From: Dichetophora obliterata
Lineage: Eukaryota; Arthropoda; Insecta; Diptera; Sciomyzidae
Length of the DNA: 64,000 nucleotides
NCBI GenBank assembly: GCA_963920525.1
Contig: OY986438.1
Coordinates: forward strand, 77,243,560 to 77,307,559
Direction: 5' to 3'
Made by a program: the position numbers and the translations under genes. The notes below the pieces were generated by a model. It searched no databases and was not told the DNA's origin. It was given only the letters and a program-made list of their open reading frames with translations. This document shows, in pieces, positions 45,015 through 55,809 of the stretch (the first letter of the stretch is position 1; each line of letters starts with the position of its first letter).

Positions 45015-45120
45015 TTGAGATGAGCATCAGTATGAGGATCGGGATGAGGGTCAGGGTGAAAATCAGTATTAGGATCGGGATGAGTATCAGGATGGGGGTT
45101 CGGAATGGGGATCGGGGTAC
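45015..45120. repeat. Minisatellite with GGATCGGGATGAG units
   Basis: Imperfect 12-24-bp repeats of AGGATCGGGATGAG/AGTATCAGGATG occur between 45025 and 45115. Confidence 0.75.
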
Positions 45121-45143
45121 AGTACAGGTACAGTACTACAATG

Positions 45144-45207
45144 CGCTGGCACGGCGACCACGATCCACCACCGGGAATCGAAGCCGGGCGTGGTCGCCGT
45201 GCCAGCG
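45144..45207. repeat. Perfect 19-bp-arm hairpin with tRNA-like loop
   Basis: The arms CGCTGGCACGGCGACCACG (45144-45162) and CGTGGTCGCCGTGCCAGCG (45189-45207) are exact reverse complements. Read on the - strand, the 26-nt loop has GCTTCGATTCCCGG, close to a tRNA T-arm or pol III B-box. Confidence 0.9.
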
Positions 45208-45448
45208 ATGTAAATGCAATTTGCTGTCGTAGTCCAAAGAGAATGAGACATATTTCCTGGAATAATAAATATTCAAATATCTCTCAAACGACTTATCAAT
45301 TTGCGTAATATTTTCCTGGTACACGATGCTCGAAGTTTTCTGGCACTGCATTTTAAAAGTCTACGCTCTGATAAGCAGAAGAATCAAGCGTCACCCAGCT
45401 TCCGTAAGTGGTGCACTACATACCTTCCCCCTATTATGAATTTTTATA

Positions 45449-46734
45449 TTGGGGGTTGGAATTAATTTTAAAGGTTTTTTTTCGGTTTTTGAGCATTTAT
45501 TTAGAAACAACGGTACAATGTATATTATTCAAAGTATTGTCCATCGTTAGCTACAACATTTTCCCATCTTTCTGGCAGCATATGGATTCCGCGCCGGAAG
45601 AACGATTCGTCTTTTGAGGCAATCCACGAATCGACCCATTTTTTGGTATCCTCGTAAGAAGTGAAGCGCTGCTCAGCCAAGCCATGCGTCATCGATCTGA
45701 ATAGGTGGTAGTCGGAAGGGGCTATGTCTGGGCTATAAGGCGGGTGGGGTAGCACATCCCAATTCAGCGCCTCCAACGTTTCCTTGACGGTTCTTGCAAC
45801 ATGTGGCCGTGCGTTGTCATGTTGAAAAACCACTTTGTCGTGTCTTTTGGCATATTCCGGCCGTTTAACCTTTAATGCTCGGCTCAATTGCATTAATTGT
45901 TGTTGGTAGCGTTCCCCAGTGATGGTTTCGTTAGGTTTTAGCAGCTCATAGTACACGACACCCTTCTGATCCCACCAAATACACAGCATAAGCTTGGCGC
46001 CATGAATATTCGGCTTGGCCCTCGATGTTGATGCATGGCCGGGTGGTCCCCACGATTTTTTTCGCTTAGGATTATCGTAATGGATCCACTTTTCATCGCC
46101 AGTGACAATACGATGCAAAAAACTCTTCCTTTTATGCCGTTGAAGCAGTTGTTCGCACATGCAAAATCGCCGTTCAACGTCTCTCGGCTTCAACTGGTAC
46201 GGCACCCAATTTCCTTGCTTTTGAATCATTCCCATGGCCTTCAAGCGTTTGCCGACCGTTGATAAGTCGACTCCCAATGATTCTGACAATTCTTGAAGGG
46301 TTTGACATGGGTCTTCATCGAGCAAAGCCTCCAATTCCTCATCTTCAAACTTTTTCGGCTGGCCCGGACGCTCTTTGTCTTCCGTATCAAAATCACCACT
46401 TTTAAACCGACGGAACCAGTACTCACAAGTAGAAATCGATGGAGCATAGTCCCCGTAAGCCTCAGTAAGCGTGCGTTGTGCTTCAACCACTTTTTTTTCA
46501 AATGGAAGCACAAAAGTAAACCTTCCCGCAAATTGCGTTTTGTTGGAACGAAAGTCGACATGTTCACAGAGAAAAAAATATATGTTGTTTACACTTCAGT
46601 GGAATGACACATACTGAAAAATGAAGCTTAGACAATGTGCTTTGAAATGAATATAGTCACAGGTGTGCCCGATGCGATCTATTGATAGTTACGCCATCTC
46701 TTAGAAAACCTTTAAAACTAATTCCAACCCCCAA
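45449..46734 (-). mobile_element. Mariner (irritans-like), complete with TIRs
   Basis: The element is 1,286 bp. Left end TTGGGGGTTGGAATTA and right end (inverted) TTGGGGGTTGGAATTA are the same over 16 bases, and the match continues for another 15 with one mismatch. It is flanked by TA dinucleotides at 45447-45448 and 46735-46736. Size and layout are those of an undeleted mariner. Confidence 0.95.
45525..46561 (-). pseudogene. Mariner transposase, single one-base slip
   Basis: A frame of 328 codons is open from 46511. It carries a second helix-turn-helix with ELSESLGVDLSTVGKRLKAM, WVPYQL (the WVPHEL-type motif), and a complete catalytic triad: Asp139 in VTGDEKW, Asp232 in FQHDNARPH and Asp267 in YSPDIAPSDYHLF. 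The last two are separated by 34 residues (DD34D). The natural N-terminus lies in another frame from 46561 (MSTFVPTKRNLREGLLLCFH). The join falls in an 8-T run (46491-46498), so one slipped base is the only visible defect. The protein would cut and paste the element at TA sites. A sequencing error in the run cannot be excluded. Confidence 0.93.
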
Positions 46735-47370
46735 TACGATAGACGATAAACGCTTGCAAGCGTATCGTAAAAATCAAGCTTTCGAATTATCGTTTTCATA
46801 CGCCCGATAGATATGCAATTGTGAATGACAGTGAGTTTTGCTTACATTTTACTGTGAGTTTAAGAAAAAACAACTGAAATTCTCACTTCAAAATATTAAA
46901 AGCTCAAAAATAAAATATATAAATATGTTTCCGACGTTCCATTGAGTTATTTGCACACCATAGATGCTGTAAAAAGAAAGCAGTTGAGGGATGTTTCCAT
47001 TCGGCGTTTTCATCCATTGAAGTGGCAAGACGCTCCAGTTGAGTTTTCGACCTCACAACTCTTGGCCAGAAAAGATCGCATTGATTTTGCTCAAATCCTG
47101 TTCAAAAACTTATTTTTTTCACTTTAATACTAACATATTTCGAAAAAATATTAAAAATTCATATATAATTTCAGCTATCGTATAAGAATATTTAGCCGCT
47201 TGCAAGCGTATGAAATTGAACAGCTGATCCGATACGTATCGTTTCGTAATACCATTTGTTTCCGATAAACGCTATCTGTCGGATTTATTACGACAAATGT
47301 AAGTTCGTAATACCGCATAACAGAATGCAAGCGCTTATCGTGTATCGTATAAATTCGTAATAGGGGCCTT

Positions 47371-47728
47371 AGTATAGTATTTATATGTGCACAAATATTT
47401 TTTATTTTTTCTCCATAGTTAATAACAACACAATTTTTTTGAGTTTGCCAAAATTTTATTTAAAGGATGTAGTTTATTTGTTGAACACAGAATTCTTCTC
47501 TTCCTCGTATTCGTAGTACCGTTAGTCGAAAATAGTGTGAAATCTCGCTTGTGCAATAGAAAATATTTATATGTGCACAGTTGCTGTTTTTGTATTTTAA
47601 CTGCTATAACGTAAAAATTACGAAATTTTTTTGATAACCTTAGTAAGAAAACCCATAAACGTAACGGTAATACATTTTTGGAACAAAGTATGAGCACATT
47701 TTAGAGTTATTTTCTTTTTCAAATAAAA
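47371..47728. other. Likely 5' part of the Tc3-like element
   Basis: Non-coding and directly upstream of the transposase ATG. No matching inverted terminus was found at the other side near 50120-50300. Confidence 0.35.
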
Positions 47729-50115
47729 ATGCCACGTGGAACCACTATATCTAAAGAAAATCGTTGAAATATAAAAGTTTTAAATAAATCCGGTATAAAA
47801 GTAGGTGCTATAGCTGCTTGGACAAATCGTCATCGAAGCACCATAGGTTAGGTTAGGTTAAACCGGATGCCTTCGTGAAGGCTCACATAGACCAATTCAG
47901 GTCCTTAGTGGTACCGGTAGCGAACATAAGGAACCTTTGTGTTTGTTTAAAAGTCTAAAGATTTTCGTTGAGTTGGCAAACCTTAGGAGGGATTCTAGAG
48001 ACACCCTGCCTTCATCTTTAAGCGACGGGAATGTCGATGAGCCTAGGTATTTTAGTCTCGATCTAAGTAGGGCGGGGCATGTGCATAGTAGGTGCTCCAG
48101 GGTCTCCACTGTGCCCGGTTCCTTGCACTTCCTGCAGTTGTCATCCGTGGTGATGCCAAGCTTCCTCGCGTGAGCTGCCGTCATGCAGTGACAAGTGAGC
48201 ATGCCCACTAGTGTCCTGCAATCTTTGCGCGGGCTGCCAAGATGAACAGAGTTCGTTTTTCGCATTGTGCATTGCACATGATTTTCGAGATTTTCACGAT
48301 GTCGTATCTCTCCATCTACGATTCACTGCTAGTGTGGCTCTTCTTTCGAGGTTCCTGTACAACTCTTGTAGCGGAGTAAGTACATGTTCTGCGAGTTCTG
48401 ATTCGAGCCCGGCGCCTTCCTTTGCTAAGCCATCTGCCATCTCGTTTCCCTCAATGCCCTGGTGGCTAGGGACCCATTAGATGCGCACTCTTTTCGAAGC
48501 TCATAGTGCATCTAGTGCATCTGTGCCAGCCAAGACACTTTTGGAGCGCATGGATTTGATCGCCGCTTGACTGTCAACGAAAATGTTGATGTTAGAGTGT
48601 TGTGTGTCCATGCTGAGGGCTATCTCAGCAGCCTTCCTAATGGCAAATATTTCCGCCTGGAAGATACTGCAGTGGTTCGGCAGTTTATATGGCTGCCTTA
48701 TATTAGGCTCTGCGCAATACACCGCCGCATCTACCCCCGTAGGCATTTTGGAGCCGTCTGTAAATATGTTGACCGCCTGCTGTGCTTGTTCTATACCTTT
48801 GCACCAGTCATTTGGTCCCAGAAGAGTTCGTGCTTTGGAATTGACTATCGTGCGAGGCACCATGTAGTCCGTGCTACTAGGTAGATCCTTTCCGATTGTA
48901 CAGTGTCCAAAATTTTGAATGTGCATGTTGCCTGCTGCCGTAAGGCGTTGTGCCGTTTTTCCGGCTATTAGTTTTGCGTGTATGTCCAGGGGGTCCATAC
49001 TTAGAATGGTTTCAAGCGCTTTAGTTGGAGTTGACTTCAGTGCCCCCGTGATGCATAGCGCGGCCTGCTGCTGAGTTTTCTCCAAGTGCCTGAGGAATGT
49101 TGATTTGTTCACAGCCGGCCACCACACAATAATCCCATAGAGTAGAATAAGACGCACTACCGTTACATAGATCCAGTGCATCAGAAAGGTTGAGAGACCC
49201 CAAGTACTGCCTAGCTTCTTTTTGGATGTGTATAGCCGAAGCACCATAACAAATTTTTAAAATACCCTGGCAACTATGCTATAATCAAGAGCAGTGAAAG
49301 AAAATCCGTGATTGACCAATGACACAAAAGACGAATCCGACGTCTTGCTGTGCAGAAAGGGATGAGTTGTGGTGAAATTGCTACGCATTTGGATCTAAGG
49401 GTTACTAGAAGCAAAATCCAACAAATTTGGGATGGAAATGCCAACGTCAGTTATGAATCGCCCTTCTCTCAACCCAGTCTTCTACCATGACACATTGCGG
49501 CCAGTCTAGCATATGCCGAAAAATACAAATTTTCTGAGAAAGAATTTGGGAATGTCATATTAAGTAATGAGAAAAGGTTCAACCTTGACGGGCCCAACGG
49601 TTGTCAGAACTACTGGCACAATTTGCGATAGCCACGAAAAATTAGGTATGCGCGTAACCATGGGCGGGGATCATTGATGATTTCAGCCGGTTTCAGATAC
49701 TTTGAAAGTCTCCCCTGTTATTAATTTCGTGCAAATCGAATGCACAAATGTAAATTGAGTTATTAGATGATATGTTAATTGAGTTCACATGCTATAAATA
49801 TCAGGATAACTGGACTTTTCAGCATGAAAACGCACGAACAAATCCTTCCCGAGCCACAAATGACTTTCAATAAATCTGAAATATACCCGTACTGTAGTGA
49901 CCTGCTGTTAGTCATGACTTGAATCCTATCGAAAACCTGTGGGGCATTCTTTCGTCCCAAGTTTATAAAAACGGGCGCCAGTTCGAGTCGATGAAGCATC
50001 TGAAAACAGTTATTTAAGAGGAATGGCAGAAAATTGATGGCTCCATCCTCAGATCGTTGATGTACTTCATGTCTTTCACGCTTAACCAAGTCATATATAA
50101 GAAAGGAAGACATAT
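47729..50115 (+). pseudogene. Tc3-like transposase, split by a LINE
   Basis: The + strand starts MPRGTTISKENR, then a helix-turn-helix segment with GIKVGAIAAWTNRHRST, where a LINE (47846-49236) intervenes. It resumes at 49249, with RRIRRLAVQKGMSCGEIATH (second helix-turn-helix, about 49335), NEKRFNLDGPNGCQNYWHNLR (first catalytic region, about 49570; Tc3 proteins have an Asp-Glu here and this copy has Asn-Glu), and NPIENLWGIL (third catalytic block, about 49920). Multiple stops and frameshifts are present. No clear terminal inverted repeats were found. Confidence 0.85.
47846..49236 (-). mobile_element. 5'-truncated RNase H LINE with TAACC tail (copy 2)
   Basis: The 1,391-bp insert is bounded by a perfect 12-bp duplication, CGAAGCACCATA (47834-47845 and 49237-49248). 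On the - strand, 49247-48501 (248 codons) has a reverse-transcriptase thumb (VVRLILLYGIIVWWPAV) and RNase H (NIFTDGSKMPTGVDAAVYC; IFQAEIFAIRKAAEIA; NIFVDSQAAIKS). 48277-47897 carries GHCMTAAHARKLGI and the zinc motif CRKCKEPGTVETLEHLLCTC. The frame is interrupted near 48490 and 48290 (small deletions relative to copy 1). The 3' end is again TAACC repeats. Confidence 0.95.
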
Positions 50116-50119
50116 TCTT

Positions 50120-51635
50120 ATATAAAATCTATATACATTTATATTTTATTCCATAAAATCAATAAAAATAGGTTTTGCTCATATAAATATTTTCTATGAA
50201 CTTTTTTAGTGCATTATAATTTTTTTAATAATACCAAGTTTTTTAAATAAGATATGTCTTGTTTTACATATATTTATATATTTTTACATATATTTACATA
50301 TATTTACTTAATACTATTTCAATAAAAAAATAATACAAAAACAAATGAAGCTATGTTTGCTTAGAATTGCATTTGAAGTGTTGCACATATAACTATTTTA
50401 CTGAGGTATTCACAGGGTCATCATTCAACATTCTTTTTTTCATTCAACGACGATCGAGAACCGATTCGTTCGTTGGCATATCACCGAATTTTAGATGCGC
50501 GCAATGCAATATCTGAAGCTGCAGTTCCCTTCGTGTGTGAGTCCAAGGTTCCAATGCTGAACTATTAGTACACGAACTACGTCGAAAAAATGCGTCACAA
50601 CAGTGACAGAGGCCTCAAAACAGGTTTCGAGCTAATCCCAATGTGAGGGATGCCACAATTAAATACCAATTTCCAGTTTGCTGCTGACAGAAATGATGTT
50701 GCTTTGCAACAAAAACTTTTAACTCCAAGTTCAATAAAAGATACAAAAATGGTATATGGTAAATGGTATTTTTTTGATTAATATTATTTTTAGCTTGGTC
50801 AATTCTATCCTTAAAGGTCAGTGTTAGATACACAAAGACCTGAAAAAATTCCGAAAAGTAGGATATGGTTGGGCCGGTATGGGTTAAGAGAATTCCTAAG
50901 ATTTTGAGACTTTGAGTGTTTGAGACCAAAAGATGCGTAATGTATTGATGAAAATTGGTGTAAAACATTTCAATATCGTGTCTTGGATAGTTTCTTATTG
51001 AAAATCAAAAAGTCAAAATTTATATTTTGATAACCTTGCAATTTTTTCTACAAAAATATATATCTCAGATACCAATATCAATAGATGTCTGAAAGATAGT
51101 AAGACAGTATGCCAGAATGTTTGTATTTAAATTATCTAAAATTTTAATATATTGTAATGACGTCACTACAACAGAATGGATGCTATGCCGCAAAAAATCT
51201 AAATTTTAAAAAATTTTTTGCATCCATTTGCAATTTTTAATCACTAAAGAACTTCGATCAGGAAAAAAGTTCGAAAGTGTTATTCCCTTATGTACAAACG
51301 AAGTTTATAAAAAATTAAAAAAATCTTGTTATTTCGCTTATTATTTTTCAAAAATTACTTAAAAAATTATGGAATTAATTTTTCCCAGAAAGAAATTGTT
51401 TAACTTTTTTTTTTAAAATAAAGGTGTTTTATCCATTTTTGCATTTAAGAAGTTATTACTATTGTATACATTTTTTGTGTTAATCTGACTAGATATAAGT
51501 TAAATTTGATGTAATATCTGTGATAGATTTCATAAATATTATTTGTACAGGATCTTTCAAGATTGAGTTTCTTTTTGCAATTCAAATGAAACACACATTT
51601 CGAATGGAGATTCATCATTTGTTTATTGATATATG
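50120..51635. other. AT-rich DNA, nothing recognised
   Basis: Long A/T runs, scattered short frames in both directions, no motif or repeat I can assign. Confidence 0.5.
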
Positions 51636-51638
51636 ATG

Positions 51639-52157
51639 TAGAGGGTCTACAATATAGTAATGATAAATGATATCTTCCAAACTTCCCCCTAGTGCATGTC
51701 TCCAGATGTCGATTTTTTTGGTGAATTACTCGATCTTATTTCGGCATATTTGGGGCTCTAATATCGTGACATTCTTACAACGTTTTTTTGGCTTATTGTT
51801 GATGGTATGGATATTGACAATATGTGATTTCAACAAGACGGTTCGACGGTTGTGCAAGCAAAATTTTCGGGAGGAATAGTCTCACAAAATTCTGACGCAG
51901 TTTGGCCGTCAAGACCGCACACTTATATTCGTTGGACTGTTTTCTGCGGGGCCATCTCAAATATAGGGTTTATGCAAATAAACCATAAACAACTGAAGCC
52001 TTAAAAGACAGCATTAGGCAAGAAATTGCCGAGATAAAGCCCTAAATATGCCGTAATGCGATCGAAAATTACACCAAAAGAATCCACATCTGTAGACGTG
52101 TACTAGGGGGACATTTGGAAGATATAATTTATGATTACTAAATTGTAGACCCTCTAC
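51639..52157 (+). mobile_element. Short palindromic mariner-like relic
   Basis: TGTAGAGGGTCTACAAT at 51640 and its reverse complement near 52150 define inverted arms of about 75 bp that also contain CTTCCAAA...CCCCCTAGT. The middle has remnants of a DD41D-like transposase on the + strand: a block with ICDFNKTVRRL in one frame and FQQDGSTVVQ in another (about 51830), then LGGHLEDI near the right end. Because the left arm is an inverted copy of the C-terminal coding end, this is a rearranged derivative. Confidence 0.6.
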
Positions 52158-52486
52158 ATAATATATATATATACATAATATACATAATATATATGAAAAA
52201 AAACTCAAACTTGAAAGACGAATAAATTTAAATTGTTTCGAAAATGTCGTTGTTATTTATTACGTCTTGATTTTTACTAACTTATTTTGGTATATTTAAA
52301 GTCTCGAATCTTGCTATTGTTACATTCTGAACTTATTCCTGAATTTACAAATAAAATTCGTCAAGGAAGGTATTGAGTTAAAATAAATATTCGTATTAAC
52401 AAATGTCCCAATAATATAACTTTACTATGTTATGTTGCGTTTTTAACTAAATATCAAAAATTGATATTAATCAACACATTTTTAAG

Positions 52487-52807
52487 GGTCTTTGTCCCGG
52501 AAACCGTTTGCGCTTAACCACATCATATGATTCTGGATGTTTTTCACCTTCACCAGCCTCATCTCCAAATACCTCGTTGGCAGCGAGCTCGGCAACCTTG
52601 AACACATCAATATGCTCATCGGAAATTTATGAGAATCAATCATTCGTCAGTGAAACAAATTCTATGAGTGGATGCGAAAATCTTAATAAACTAGTTCAAA
52701 GCAGTCATAATCAGCGCATTCAAAGTATTTCATCCCATCACAGGCAGCATTATGTACAACAGAAATCACAAGGAAAAAGCATATCATGGCATAGTTCTCC
52801 AAGCAAG
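52487..52807 (+). CDS. p130CAS: Cas-family scaffold (p130Cas), end of SH3 and linker exon
   Basis: A 321-bp exon of 107 codons, phase 0 at both ends, between the acceptor ending at 52486 and a donor (AAG then GTAAATAAT at 52808). It begins GLCPGNRLRL, the last strand of the Cas SH3 domain (I-V/C-PGNRLK-L in other Cas proteins), then a Ser/Asn/Gln-rich stretch (SPSPASSPNTSLAASS; SICSSEIYENQSF; SHHRQHYVQQ) as expected for the linker before the YxxP substrate domain. No YDVP repeats are seen yet. The frame matches the exon at 13075. Further exons must lie downstream of, or in the unrecognised parts of, the right flank. Confidence 0.9.
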
Positions 52808-53330
52808 GTAAATAATAATTATTTTTCATGTAACATATAAGCCTGAGTTTTTTTAAGTTTTAATTTTTTGCAAATCTGGTTTAAAAATTTGTTAAATTTC
52901 ATAAAAATTATAATGTTCACATATAATTTAAAGTTTCAAACATAATTTATAACTAGTCGCTAGACCAATTAAAAATAAATAAAAAATCAACTACACCAAA
53001 AATACAATATTTCCCAAAGTTGTGCGCCTCGTTTATAATAACATATTTCAATCTTATGATGTCAGGTAGCAGTGACTCCAATATTGTCCCCGGGCTTTCT
53101 AATATCTTCAATATAAGCCTGGATGGAGTGCTGCTGACGAGTTCTCTTCCGCCTTCGCACAGTGCATTTATCCCACACAAAATTGGAACAACATAAGAAG
53201 GAGGGCTCCTATGATCATGAAATTTTGTATGCTTGGTTAAACCATAGATAACTTACCATAACTTTTTCGAAAATGCAAGAAGTAGCGCAGTTCTATTTAT
53301 AGAATGTTTGTTATAATAATTTGCTCACTG
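52808..53330. other. Start of the following intron
   Basis: AT-rich with no recognisable gene. 53180-52953 on the - strand is a 75-codon frame without a known motif. Confidence 0.5.
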
Positions 53331-53334
53331 TTGG

Positions 53335-53475
53335 TTGTTGTACAACAAATCAAAACCTGTTTTGTACTTATCTGAAGTTCTATTGATGTGGCACTTCTTT
53401 GCAAGCATTTGATCTTATGAACTAGGATAGCAAGAATATCTATTTGGGTAGTTGTTGTACAACAAATCAAAAAAG
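53335..53475. repeat. 117-bp direct repeat with TGTTGTACAACA core
   Basis: TTGTTGTACAACAAATCAAAA occurs at about 53335 and 53452, followed by similar TTTGTACTTATCTGAAGTTCT/TTACTTGTTTAAAGTTCT and TGTGGCACTT. Each core is itself a perfect palindrome. Confidence 0.75.
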
Positions 53476-53734
53476 ATTTACTTGTTTAAAGTTCTTTTGA
53501 TCTTGTGGCACTTTCCTTTATAAATTTTATATTATTCTATTACAGAAACAAAACTACTTCGTATCTCATTCAATAGTTGCGACAGATTTCCTAACAAAGT
53601 CCGTAGTAGGACACTAATGGGTATTTGATCAAAAAAGCTGGCAAATTCTTAAAAATGGATGTTTTGTGAAATTGGTATTTTTTTTACTGTTGCGCATCAT
53701 GTACACCAAGGCGCCTCACGAAAAAAGTTGTTCG

Positions 53735-54220
53735 AATCGATTCCTCAAAATAATCCTTAATTTATGTTTTGAGGATTCCCTAAATATGTATGTATATCTA
53801 CTCTAGCGATAGTGAGCTGGAATGGTTTGAAAAACCTTTTAAAAATAAAGTTGTTTGTAAAAATATTGGCTTGTTAAAAAAAAACACAAAACAAACGGTC
53901 AGAAATAATAGTAATAAAAAGTTCTTCTAATCTGCAATTATTTTGCATTAAAATATCAAAAGTATGCATGAAAAATGGCTTTGTCTTTACTCCGATTAAA
54001 AACACTTAAAATTTTTTTGATGCAGATTTTAAGAGCTTTTTCCGGCCAATCATTTCTTACAGTTAATTTTTTACAACAATAACACTAGTCAACATTTTAA
54101 AAAAAAACTCGATTCTTAAAGGTTATTTCAAACCATTCCAGCTCACGGATGGCTGTCGCTGTAGAAATATTTGTGGAATCATCATTACATTAACCAAGGA
54201 TTATTTTTTGGAACTGACCC
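53735..54220. repeat. Inverted-repeat element
   Basis: GTGAGCTGGAATGGTTTGAAA (about 53813) and its reverse complement (about 54128) lie in arms of roughly 110 bp that also share AAAATAATCCTT and GATTCC. There is no coding content. Confidence 0.7.
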
Positions 54221-54539
54221 GAATAGCTGTTTCTGTGTTCTATGGAGCTATTTTCGAGGTACTGCTTAATTTATTCAGAGTATTTTTTACAAGCGTTCAG
54301 TAAATTTTTTTCTTCTGCTTACATCGCAAGTCCAAAGCTTCGAAAATTGGTTTTTGTGAGAAATCGTTACAGAACAGTTATGAATTGCGATAAACGAGGT
54401 ATTTAATAAAAAAAAAAATTTAAATCAGTGTTATTCAATTATATAGCCACTTAACACACTTTTATTGGCGTAATTCAAAATATAAGATTTTTTTTTTGTT
54501 CTTTTTTGATATATAAAAGTGGTTCTGGTTTGTTTCCGC

Positions 54540-55285
54540 TTTTTTCGCGCATTGATTGTGTCTTTTTACAAAAGAGTGAATATACTATTTCACAAATATG
54601 AGAAAATCTATCACCAAAAACCACAACTTTTTTAAATTAATTTTTTAGTATGTGATCCTTACATGAAAATATTCAGCAAATTGTAATAAAAGCATAAATT
54701 TTCCCATTTTTCGGCTCTTCAGTGCTCAGAATTGTTACGCGAAAATATATTTACGAGCTCACGAAAAAATCTACAAAGAGGAATTTTTGCATAAGAATTT
54801 TGTTTTGTTGAATTATCTTCGACTTAATAAAATAGTTCCACCACAGCCGTATTTTAGTATATTCGAAGTTTTAAACGTTGTATTAATTTGATACTCAGAG
54901 TGTTTGTTAAAGCTTTTTTGAAAATTTTAAGCCAAATTAATTTTTGTGGAATTTAAAGAGATTTAATCGTTTTGGTTAAGCCACTTTGTATAGGAGATAG
55001 GCGTGTTTTTTCCAATTTTACTCATTTTAGAACTTGATCTCTATTTTTGAATAAAAAACTTGTATATTGAATTTTCTTACGATAACTCGAAAATTACGGC
55101 TGTTTCCGTGATCGCAGACGGTCAGACAGACTAACGGACCTTGCTAAATCGCCTCAGGAGGTGATGCTGATCAAGAATATATATACTTTTTTATACCTAC
55201 AACGCCTTCTTATCGGCATTACAAACAGATTGACAAAAATAATATACCCATTACGCAGTACGCGTGGGGGTATACAAACAGTCTT
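54540..55285. repeat. Non-coding repeat shared with 9020-9110 and 11500-12060
   Basis: The left part matches 9020-9110 (TATTTCACAAATATGA plus ATCACCAAAAACCA). The middle matches 11510-12000 (CCGTATTTTA, GGAGATAGGCG/GGAGGTAGACG, TTTTTGAATAAAAA then TTTATATTGAATTT). The right part, ATGCTGATCAAGAATATATA, is a sequence common at ends of dipteran repeats. The class is not assigned. Confidence 0.6.
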
Positions 55286-55424
55286 CTGCTTTTGGATATT
55301 CCACTATAGTAATATGTCTTGAAATATAACCAGGCCAGAAAGAATCCATCCAAATTAGTATTCTTGCGCTAGTAGGCATCCGCCTATATTGCGCTGAACA
55401 CCACGGTGAATAATGAGTGGATAG

Positions 55425-55806
55425 TGGGAAGGTTTATTACCTATTTTTTTGCATAAACAAAATGCATTTTGACATAACAAGTTTTTAAGTTTGATAAAGG
55501 TCAATACATTTTCAACATTTGTGTCGGGCTGAAGACGTGAAATAAATACATTTTTTTTCCTAGACACTGCCCTTAAGCTTGATAAATTTCAAGGCTCAAT
55601 AGGAGTCAAAACTGAACTATTAGTCAAAAATGGAAAGTTAGAAGGTGACAACGAAGTAACTGGAGTGTTCCTGTTCAAAAGCGGTGCTGAGGGCTGCTTG
55701 GCCTGAGAAGTAGATCCAGATGATTTTCGGTTGTTATTGTTTTTTTTTATTTTTTCTCTTTCTTATTGAGATAATGTGGTTTTCTGATGAAAGGATTGTT
55801 TGTGTC
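55425..55806 (-). pseudogene. CR1 ORF1 fragment
   Basis: It matches 39020-39380 of CR1 copy C on the same strand: LQPDTNVENVLTFIK, KKIGNKPSH and the Lys/Arg-rich RKRKNKKK segment. Both ends break off sharply in unrelated DNA. A stop and frameshift lie near 55575. Confidence 0.85.
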
Positions 55807-55809
55807 ATG

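Larger units (their letters stand above)
45427..47366. mobile_element. TIR element (about 650 bp) hosting a mariner
   Basis: The left end reads CCCCCTATTATGAATTTTTA, resumes after the mariner as CGATAGACGATAAACGCTTGC; the right end, reverse-complemented, reads CCCCTATTACGAATTTATAC then GATACACGATAAGCGCTTGC. CCTT flanks both sides (45423-45426 and 47367-47370). Without the mariner it is about 650 bp. Inside, 46942-47127 is a 61-codon frame with no known domain. More inverted CGTATCG/TTGCAAGCG motifs lie within. It is probably non-autonomous and of unknown superfamily. Confidence 0.75.
13219..52486 (+). other. 39.3-kb intron of the Cas gene
   Basis: The donor at 13219 (GTAAATAAG) and acceptor ending at 52486 (TTTTTAAG) interrupt the SH3 domain between RGRQ and GLCPGNRL, a phase-0 position. 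Almost all recognisable content between is transposon-derived, on both strands. The acceptor is weaker than the one at 13074. Splicing is inferred from the protein match, not shown by a transcript. Confidence 0.85.

Noticed and set aside
45144..45207. tRNA gene
   Set aside because: Only a T-arm-like loop is present; there is no cloverleaf and the stem is a simple hairpin.
46035..46607. + strand frames of 75 and 104 codons inside the mariner
   Set aside because: Antisense shadows of the transposase gene.
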